Shown: positions 5,822 to 10,882 of the stretch, piece after piece | Layout: each line of letters begins with the position of its first letter | Numbering within the stretch: the stretch's first letter is position 1 | NCBI GenBank assembly: GCA_905207535.1 | Contig: CAJLLX010000062.1 | Coordinates: forward strand, 1 to 10,882 | Direction: 5' to 3' | DNA from: an uncultured Muribaculaceae bacterium | GTDB taxonomy: Bacteria > Bacteroidota > Bacteroidia > Bacteroidales > Muribaculaceae | DNA length: 10,882 nt | Position numbers and translations under genes: made by a program | Notes under the pieces: model-generated | What the model was told of the DNA's origin: nothing | Database searches by the model: none | Seen by the model: the letters and a program-made list of their open reading frames with translations, nothing else

Positions 5822-6937
5822 TTACTTCTCTTCCCCGGCAAATTCCATCAGATATGCCTTGATGAAGCCATCCAGGTCGCCGTCCATCACCCCGTTGACA
5901 TCCGAGGTCTGATAGCCGGTGCGGTGGTCCTTCACGCGGCGGTCGTCAAACACATAGCTGCGGATCTGCGACCCCCATTCTATCTTCATCTTACCGGCCT
6001 CGATCTTGGCCTGCTCCTCCAGGCGGTGGTTCATCTCCTTCTCGTAGAGGATGGAGCGCAGATGCCTCAACGCATTCTCGCGGTTTTTAGGCTGGTCGCG
6101 GGTCTCGGTGTTTTCAATCAGGATCTCCTCCTTCTCGCCGGTGTAGGGGTCGGTGTACTGGTAGCGCAGACGCACACCCGACTCCACCTTGTTCACATTC
6201 TGGCCGCCGGCACCGCCGCTTCGGAAGGTATCCCACGACATGAGCGCCGGTTCCACCTTCACCTCTATAGTGTCGTCGACCAGCGGAGTAACAAACACGG
6301 AGGCAAACGATGTCATGCGCTTGCCCTGCGCATTGTAGGGCGACACGCGCACCAGACGGTGCACGCCGTTCTCGCTCTTCAGGTAGCCGTAGGCGAAGTC
6401 GCCCTCCACATTAATCGTGCACGACTTGATGCCGGCCTCGTCGCCCTCCAGCAGGTTGGCCACAGAGGTCTTGTAGCCATGTTTCTCGCAGTAGCGCAAA
6501 TACATACGCATCAGCATCGAAGCCCAGTCCTGGCTCTCGGTGCCACCGGCGCCCGAGTTGATCTTCAGCACCACTCCCATGTGGTCTTCCTCGCGGCGCA
6601 GCATATTGCGCAGCTCCAGAGCCTCGATCTTGGCCATCGCATCGGCATACATCGTGTCGAGTTCAGCCTCGGTCACCAGTTCCTCCTTGTAGAAGTCCCA
6701 GCCGTTGGCCAGCTCGTCGACCGCCGTCTCCACCTCGTGGTAGCCGTCGACCCACGCCTGCAGGTCCTTGATCTTCTTCATCTGCACCTGAGCCTCCTTG
6801 GGATGCTCCCAGAAGTCGGGCACATGCGTGCGCAGCTCTTCCTCCTCTATCTGTATCTTTTTGTTATCCACATCGAGGTATCGCTTCAGCGCATCGCGCC
6901 GCTCCATCGTCTCCTTCAGTTGTTCCTGCGTTATCAT
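5822..6937 (-). CDS. prfB: Peptide chain release factor 2
   Basis: Recognises UGA and UAA stop codons and triggers peptidyl-tRNA hydrolysis on the ribosome. The 371-residue product has the expected length and order: N-terminal helical domain, SGAGGTESQDWA (128-139), the tripeptide anticodon region as SPY (199-201, usually SPF in RF2), and the catalytic GGQ (244-246) in RSGGAGGQNVNKVES. The segment where many prfB genes carry the programmed +1 frameshift (E. coli RGYL-shift-DYD) reads here as KRYLDVD (18-24) with codons CTC GAT, so there is no in-frame UGA and the gene is one uninterrupted frame from the ATG at 6937. Divergent from greA, with its own terminator. The long plus-strand open frame over it is a shadow. 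Confidence 0.96.
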   Translation of the reverse strand: MITQEQLKETMERRDALKRYLDVDNKKIQIEEEELRTHVPDFWEHPKEAQVQMKKIKDLQAWVDGYHEVETAVDELANGWDFYKEELVTEAELDTMYADAMAKIEALELRNMLRREEDHMGVVLKINSGAGGTESQDWASMLMRMYLRYCEKHGYKTSVANLLEGDEAGIKSCTINVEGDFAYGYLKSENGVHRLVRVSPYNAQGKRMTSFASVFVTPLVDDTIEVKVEPALMSWDTFRSGGAGGQNVNKVESGVRLRYQYTDPYTGEKEEILIENTETRDQPKNRENALRHLRSILYEKEMNHRLEEQAKIEAGKMKIEWGSQIRSYVFDDRRVKDHRTGYQTSDVNGVMDGDLDGFIKAYLMEFAGEEK

Positions 6938-6994
6938 ATCTTTCTTTTATCCTTTTTTCGTCGCTTCCCCTCCGCCATCCCCCTTTTCCCGCCG

Positions 6995-7025
6995 CGAAGT
7001 TACGCATTTTGCGCCGATTATAAAA
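6995..7025 (-). promoter_or_regulatory. Possible promoter of prfB
   Basis: Minus-strand TAACTTCG (6995-7002) is one base from TAnnTTTG, with TTTT 19 bases upstream. It would give a leader of about 50 bases. A G-run segment (about 7030-7046) separates it from the greA promoter. Confidence 0.35.
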
Positions 7026-7054
7026 ATCCGGGGGAGGGGGAGGGCGCTTTTTAT

Positions 7055-7085
7055 TTTGCCGTTACGTTTTTATTTCATACCTTTG
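7055..7085 (+). promoter_or_regulatory. Consensus Bacteroidetes promoter for greA
   Basis: TTTG at 7055-7058, 19 bases, then TACCTTTG at 7078-7085: both boxes and the spacing match the primary sigma factor consensus of Bacteroidetes. The transcript would start near 7091 and carry a leader of about 125 bases before greA. Confidence 0.75.
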
Positions 7086-7126
7086 CCATCAGTAACACTG
7101 AAACGTTGGTAAAACAGATTTTTAGG

Positions 7127-7166
7127 GTCTCCCCGACCGCAAAACAAGGGGAGGCGCTAACTTTTT
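7127..7166 (+). promoter_or_regulatory. Leader hairpin before greA, attenuator-like
   Basis: GTCTCCCC (7127-7134) pairs with GGGGAGGC (7148-7155, one G-U pair) around a 13-base loop. T6 begins six bases after the stem (7162). It resembles a weak intrinsic terminator inside the leader. No riboswitch class is recognised. Confidence 0.35.
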
Positions 7167-7214
7167 TGTCACACCATCATTACCTTTTTTGATAATTCTT
7201 TAAAACGTAATATC

Positions 7215-7685
7215 ATGGCACTGACCTACATGACCAAGGATGGCTATAAGAAAAAAATGGAAGAAATAGCCTTCCTCGAAAGCGTGGAACGTCCCCGCAT
7301 ATCCGCCGCTATCGCCGAAGCCCGCGATAAAGGCGACCTCTCCGAAAACTCTGAGTATGACGCCGCTAAAGAGGCACAGGGCATGCTCGAAATGAAGATT
7401 GCCAAGCTCAAGGATCTCGTGGCCAACGCCCGCATCATCGACGAGAGCAAGCTCAATGCCGACGAGGTCAACATCCTCTCGCATGTCAAGATCAAAAACC
7501 TCTCCAACAACATGATCTTCGAGTACACCATCGTGGCCGACTCCGAGGCCAACATGCGCGACAAGAAGATCGGCGCTTCCACTCCTATCGCCAAGGGGCT
7601 CCTGGGCCACAAGACCGGCGAAGTGGTGGAAATCCGCGTCCCGGCCGGACTGATGAAATTTGAAATTCTCGAAATCTCCATCTGA
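7215..7685 (+). CDS. greA: Transcription elongation factor GreA
   Basis: Binds the secondary channel of RNA polymerase and stimulates cleavage of backtracked RNA. The 156-residue product has the standard size. The N-terminal coiled coil (about 1-75) carries the acidic tip in DKGDLSENSEYDAAKE with Asp41 and Glu44, and the C-terminal FKBP-like domain (about 80-156) ends with GHKTGEVVEIRVPAG and FEILEISI. The start at 7215 follows the A/T-rich TAAAACGTAATATC and has no Shine-Dalgarno, as is normal in this phylum. First gene of a tight run: the HIT gene begins 14 bases after its stop. Together greA and a HIT protein gene are often neighbours in Bacteroidetes, to my knowledge. Confidence 0.97.
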   Translation: MALTYMTKDGYKKKMEEIAFLESVERPRISAAIAEARDKGDLSENSEYDAAKEAQGMLEMKIAKLKDLVANARIIDESKLNADEVNILSHVKIKNLSNNMIFEYTIVADSEANMRDKKIGASTPIAKGLLGHKTGEVVEIRVPAGLMKFEILEISI

Positions 7686-7699
7686 TCATCCCTTTAGCT

Positions 7700-8095
7700 A
7701 TGGCTTCTCTGTTTTCACGCATCGCCGCCGGCGAAATTCCCTCGTATAAGGTGGCCGAGGACCGCGACCATTTCGCTTTCCTCGATATCAATCCCGTGCA
7801 TCCGGGCCACGTGCTCGTCATCCCCAAGAAGGAGGTCGACTACATCTTCGACCTCTCCGACGAGGAGTATGCCTCGCTGATGCTGTTCGCCAAACGTGTG
7901 GCAAAGGCCATCCGCAAGGCCATCCCCTGCAAGAAGGTGGGGGTCACCGTCATCGGACTCGACGTGCCCCACACTCATGTGCACCTCGTGCCCATGAACA
8001 CCGGCGCCGACATGAATTTCTGCGGCGAAAAGCTCACTCTCCCCGCTGAGGAGATGCAGCATATCGCCGACTCCATCGCCGCACAATTTGAATAA
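7700..8095 (+). CDS. HIT family nucleotide hydrolase
   Basis: Histidine triad protein of 131 residues, a small cytoplasmic enzyme that hydrolyses AMP-linked compounds or dinucleoside polyphosphates. The N-terminal FSRIAAGEIPSYKVAED (5-21) and NPVHPGHVLVIPKK (31-44) are typical of the Hint branch. The triad HTHVHLV (91-97) is intact, with His93 as the likely nucleophile. The natural substrate cannot be read from the sequence. It probably belongs to the greA transcript (14-base gap), and the lipoprotein gene starts 9 bases after its stop. Confidence 0.94.
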   Translation: MASLFSRIAAGEIPSYKVAEDRDHFAFLDINPVHPGHVLVIPKKEVDYIFDLSDEEYASLMLFAKRVAKAIRKAIPCKKVGVTVIGLDVPHTHVHLVPMNTGADMNFCGEKLTLPAEEMQHIADSIAAQFE

Positions 8096-8104
8096 TCCAC
8101 GGCT

Positions 8105-9196
8105 ATGAAACCCTCCATCTGCATCGCTGCCGCCGCCCTGGCCCTCGCCGCCGTGTCCTGCTCCAAGGCCGCATGGAAGGCCGAGGGCACCATCGCCGGA
8201 GCCGAGGGGAAGCAGCTCATCCTCGAGGCGCCCGACAATATGGGCCGATGGTATCCACTCGACACCGTCGAGGTCGACAAGAAGGGACGTTTCTCCCTAT
8301 CCGAGCCTGCGGCCGGCCATCCCGAGGTGTTCCGCCTCACTCTGGGCAAGGAATCGCTCTACTTCCCCATCGACAGCATCGAGACCGTAAATATCACCTC
8401 CGACGCCGCCTCTTTCGCCACCTCCGCCACCCTCTCGGGCTCGGATGCGGCTGAAAAGATGCAGCAGATCAACGAGTTGATCAATCAGGTTGTCTCCCGT
8501 CAGGGCGAGCAGGCCGTAGCCTACGACCCCGACCTCAAGCGGGCCCTCGCCGAGGCCATACTCCGCGACCCCGCCGGCATCGTGGCCTACTACACCATCT
8601 TCCGCCGCGTGGGCGACACCCCCATCTTTGACATCACCAACAGATCAGACCTCCGCCTCATCGGCGCCGTGGCCAATGCCTACAACGCTCACCGCCCCGC
8701 CGATCCGCGCACTCCCTATCTGGCAAGCCTCTACCTTCAGGCACGCAGAGCCACCGGTAGCCGCATCCCCACCGACACCATCGTGGCCCAGGAGATCACC
8801 CTACCCGAGATCAAGCTGCTCGACCGCAACGGCAAGCCGCGCACCCTCTCGGCCGAAGCTCAGAAAGCCAAGGTGGTGCTCCTCAATTTCACGGCCTACG
8901 CAGCCGAAAATTCGCCGGCGCTCAATGTCGAACTGGCACGCATCTACCGCGAGAACCACGGCAAAGGTCTGGAAATCTATCAGGTAGCAGTCGACGACGA
9001 TGAATTCGCATGGCGGCAGGCTGCCGAAAATCTCCCCTGGATCACAGTCTACAATTCGCAAAAGGAGGGCGCCGCCACCCTTCTGCGATACAACGTCACC
9101 ACTCTCCCCGCCACCTTCATCATCAACAACGGCGAACTGGTGGAGCGCATCGACGATCCTACCCGCATCGCCTCCTCCGTGGCGCGATATCTCTAA
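8105..9196 (+). CDS. TlpA-like lipoprotein lacking the CxxC active site
   Basis: A 363-residue predicted lipoprotein. The signal peptide ends in the lipobox LAAVSC with Cys19. Residues about 24-98 resemble the DUF4369 beta-rich domain (WKAEGTIAGAEGKQLILE...). A helical middle follows, and a thioredoxin-like domain runs from about 228 to 363 (LPEIKLLDRNGKPRTLS, KVVLLNFTAYAAENSP, TLPATFIINNGELVERI). The cis-proline equivalent (Pro335 in TLP) is kept, but where TlpA proteins have WCxxC this one has AAENSP (266-271), and the mature part has no cysteine other than the lipidated one. It therefore cannot do thiol-disulfide exchange and is more likely a binding or structural member of the family. The likely location is the periplasmic face of a membrane or the cell surface. 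A weak terminator follows. Confidence 0.85.
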   Translation: MKPSICIAAAALALAAVSCSKAAWKAEGTIAGAEGKQLILEAPDNMGRWYPLDTVEVDKKGRFSLSEPAAGHPEVFRLTLGKESLYFPIDSIETVNITSDAASFATSATLSGSDAAEKMQQINELINQVVSRQGEQAVAYDPDLKRALAEAILRDPAGIVAYYTIFRRVGDTPIFDITNRSDLRLIGAVANAYNAHRPADPRTPYLASLYLQARRATGSRIPTDTIVAQEITLPEIKLLDRNGKPRTLSAEAQKAKVVLLNFTAYAAENSPALNVELARIYRENHGKGLEIYQVAVDDDEFAWRQAAENLPWITVYNSQKEGAATLLRYNVTTLPATFIINNGELVERIDDPTRIASSVARYL

Positions 9197-9207
9197 GCCT
9201 TCCCACA

Positions 9208-9229
9208 GGGGCTGCGTCCCCGCTTTTTT
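9208..9229 (+). terminator. Weak terminator-like hairpin after the lipoprotein gene
   Basis: GGGG, loop CTGCGT, CCCC, then GC and T6. The stem is only four base pairs, so partial read-through into the glycosyltransferase gene, whose ATG is 7 bases downstream of the T-run, is likely. Confidence 0.45.
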
Positions 9230-9236
9230 CCCGCAC

Positions 9237-10367
9237 ATGAGGATACTCCTTCTTGGCGACGCCAGCAACTACCACCGCACACTTGCCTCAGGCCTCCGCA
9301 GCCTGGGGCAAGAGGTTGTAGTGGCCTCATGGGGCGGGTCGTGGATGCAGACCGAGCGCGACATCGACATCACGCGATCCTCGCGCCTCCCGGCAAAGGT
9401 GGCCGGACTGGAGTATTACCTGCGCATGCTGCGCCTCACTGCTCCGGGCGGACGGCTCACGGGATTCGACGTGGTCAGCATCCACAATCCTGTCTTCCTT
9501 CCGCTCCGCCCTCGGCGCGTCCGCGAGATTTTCGACCGTGTCAGCGCCCAAAACGGCGCGGTGTTTCTCACCGCCCTCAGCACCGACACCCCCTATGTGG
9601 AGATGTGTCTCGATCCCGACGGGCCGCTGCGCTATTCGGAGTATATGCATCATGGCCGGCCCGCTCCTTTCTACCTGCAGCAGCCGCAGAATGCCCGCGA
9701 ATGGCTCTCACCCGAGCTCTCCGAGCATTGCCAATACATCTATTCTCACATCCGCGGCGCCGTCTCGGCCCTCTACGAGTATCATCTGGCCCTCTCGCGT
9801 CGGCTCCCCGCCGAAAAAATAGCCTACGGAGGGATTCCCATCGACCTCTCCCTCGCCTCGCAGGTCGACATCCCTGAGAATCCCAAAAAAATACGCCTTT
9901 TTCTCGGCCGCCACAAGGGGCGCCTCGCCTCGAAGGGCACCGACCGCCTCGAGCAGGCCGCACGCATAGCTCTCGAACGGCATCCGGGCCGTGGCGAACT
10001 CGTCATCGTCGAAAACCGCCCCTTCCGCGAGTATCTCTCTCTGCTTCAGAGCGCTCATGTGGTCATCGACCAGGCCTACAGCTACACACCCGCCACCAAT
10101 GCCCTCCTCGCCATGGCCAACGGCCAGTGCGCCGTCAGCGGCGCCGAGCCCGAATACTACGATTTCATCGGCGAGACAGCCAACCGCCCCATCTTCAACT
10201 CCCCCCTCGAGGTCGACGCCATGGCCGACCTCTTCTCCTCCATCCTCACCTCTCCGCCCGGCTTCCTGCGCGACACCGGCCTCAGCTGCCGCCGTTTCGT
10301 CGAAGCCCACAATGCAGCTCCCATCGTCGCCTCCCGCTTCCTCTCCTTCTGGCGATCTCATCTCTAA
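9237..10367 (+). CDS. Glycosyltransferase, GT-B fold (GT4-like)
   Basis: A 376-residue predicted cytoplasmic or membrane-associated glycosyltransferase. The N-terminal Rossmann half starts MRILLLGDASNYHRTLASGLRSLGQEV (1-27), a common opening of GT4 enzymes, with FDVVSIHNP (78-85). The C-terminal half has IRLFLGRHKGRLASKGTDRLEQAARI (219-244), the GR...KG-x-D-xL element that binds the nucleotide-sugar phosphate, and ends with ALLAMANGQCAVSGAEPEYYDFIGE (289-313), which replaces the usual EAMA-x-G-x-PV region. The glutamates of the EX7E motif are not clearly placed, so donor and acceptor cannot be predicted. The frame is open upstream to 9000, but the ATG at 9237 is the only one giving a normal start. 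With the next gene it suggests a surface polysaccharide pathway. Confidence 0.82.
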   Translation: MRILLLGDASNYHRTLASGLRSLGQEVVVASWGGSWMQTERDIDITRSSRLPAKVAGLEYYLRMLRLTAPGGRLTGFDVVSIHNPVFLPLRPRRVREIFDRVSAQNGAVFLTALSTDTPYVEMCLDPDGPLRYSEYMHHGRPAPFYLQQPQNAREWLSPELSEHCQYIYSHIRGAVSALYEYHLALSRRLPAEKIAYGGIPIDLSLASQVDIPENPKKIRLFLGRHKGRLASKGTDRLEQAARIALERHPGRGELVIVENRPFREYLSLLQSAHVVIDQAYSYTPATNALLAMANGQCAVSGAEPEYYDFIGETANRPIFNSPLEVDAMADLFSSILTSPPGFLRDTGLSCRRFVEAHNAAPIVASRFLSFWRSHL

Positions 10368-10396
10368 CCCATCAGCAACCAAGGCACCAATCCACT

Positions 10397-10418
10397 GAGC
10401 TACAAGCTCCAAGAACTA
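10397..10418 (+). repeat. Possible diverged copy of the short hairpin repeat
   Basis: GAGCT, loop ACA, AGCTC (10397-10409) is followed by CAAGAACTA, comparable to GAGCTAAAGCTC-TGATAACTA of copy B. It lies between two genes, 7 bases before the next ATG. Confidence 0.35.
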
Positions 10419-10424
10419 TCCCAC

Positions 10425-10882
10425 ATGCTCATCGCCATCCTCAAAAAGCGCATCCATCTCCCCTACCTCCTGTGGCGTCAGCGCAGGAAAGGGCGCCGCT
10501 ATGCCCGTGCGCCAAAGCTGCGGGCCGAGGAGCTATTTCGCGCCGACTATGGCCGCGAGCTGCGTTGGGACGCTCCTGTGGAGTTTGCCGAGAAGATCCG
10601 CTGCATACAGTTTCACACCGACATCTCCCGCTGGCCACTCCTGGCCGACAAGCTGCGCGCCCGCACGGTGGTAGCCGAAAAGGGGCTCGGCGATATGCTC
10701 ATACCGCTCCTCGGGTCCTGGACCTCGGCTGAGGAGATCGACTTCGACTCCCTCCCCTTCTCCTATGTGATAAAACCCAACAACGGCTGCGGCGACATCC
10801 ACATCGTCAGCCCCGAGCGCCCCGCCTCACGTGCCTCGATCCGGCGCTCCCTCGCCCGCGCGCTGCGGCGCACCTACGGCGG
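10425..10882 (+). CDS. TupA-like ATP-grasp protein, 5' part
   Basis: The frame runs from the ATG at 10425 off the right edge without a stop (152 complete codons). The visible product begins MLIAILKKRIHLPYLLWRQRRKGRRYARAP and contains LLADKLRARTVVAEKGLGDMLIPLLGSW (72-99) and EEIDFDSLPFSYVIKPNNGCGDIHIVSP (103-130). The order DK-x-x-R, a GxGDxLIPLLG segment, DFDxLP and VIKPNNGCG matches the TupA-like ATP-grasp family (teichuronopeptide/capsule-associated), where the KPNNGCG region holds the ATP-binding lysine and glycine-rich loop. These proteins occur in capsule and exopolysaccharide loci and are thought to form amide or other ligase bonds, with substrates mostly unknown. It starts 57 bases after the glycosyltransferase and is probably co-transcribed. 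Confidence 0.75.
   Translation, partial: MLIAILKKRIHLPYLLWRQRRKGRRYARAPKLRAEELFRADYGRELRWDAPVEFAEKIRCIQFHTDISRWPLLADKLRARTVVAEKGLGDMLIPLLGSWTSAEEIDFDSLPFSYVIKPNNGCGDIHIVSPERPASRASIRRSLARALRRTYG

Noticed and set aside
5924..7192. Long plus-strand open frame of 422 codons antisense to prfB
   Set aside because: It lies almost wholly over the confidently identified RF2 gene, its product is rich in His, Leu and Val as expected from the reverse complement of a GC-rich gene, and it matches no family I know.
9000..9236. 79-residue N-terminal extension of the glycosyltransferase frame
   Set aside because: It overlaps the lipoprotein gene in another frame; the conserved family start MRILLLGD is at 9237.

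Overview
This 10.9 kb window is chromosomal DNA from a member of the Bacteroidales, probably a GC-rich gut lineage such as Muribaculaceae. The order-level call rests on promoter boxes of the Bacteroidetes type (TAnnTTTG, best at 7055-7085 with a TTTG box 19 bases upstream), absence of Shine-Dalgarno sequences with A/T-rich bases before start codons, and protein families typical of the phylum (SIMPL lipoprotein-like protein, DUF4369/TlpA-like lipoprotein, T7-lysozyme-type amidase, YitT). The family-level placement is a guess.

Layout. Left part (1-5140): trpS (minus), class II fructose-bisphosphate aldolase (plus), a SIMPL/DUF541 membrane-anchored protein (minus), a cytoplasmic-looking N-acetylmuramoyl-L-alanine amidase (plus) and a YitT-family membrane protein (plus). 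A 681-base gene-free stretch (5141-5821) follows, with terminators, short repeats and a candidate minus-strand small RNA. Right part: prfB (minus), and divergently a plus-strand run greA - HIT hydrolase - TlpA-like lipoprotein - GT4-type glycosyltransferase - TupA-like ATP-grasp protein (cut by the window edge). The last two look like the start of a surface-polysaccharide locus; the first three are housekeeping or envelope genes packed 9-14 bases apart.

The most notable large-scale signal is not a gene. The plus strand is G-rich from 1 to about 5330 and C-rich from about 5340 to the end, largely regardless of gene direction (the aldolase is the exception). A flip from G>C to C>G in the reading direction is what is expected at a replication terminus. 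A 28-base sequence at 3419-3446 has the arm/spacer/arm layout of a XerC/XerD dif site (ATAA, 6 bases, TTATGTAA), and two copies of a GGGATGGTTTAAC-containing motif face each other at 3462-3489 and 5490-5516. I read this as a possible terminus/dif neighbourhood; an inversion breakpoint or assembly join is the main alternative.

A second theme is a family of short intergenic hairpins followed by GATAACTAAAAAAG, found at three or more gene ends, usually just before a strong bidirectional terminator whose core is shared between two loci.
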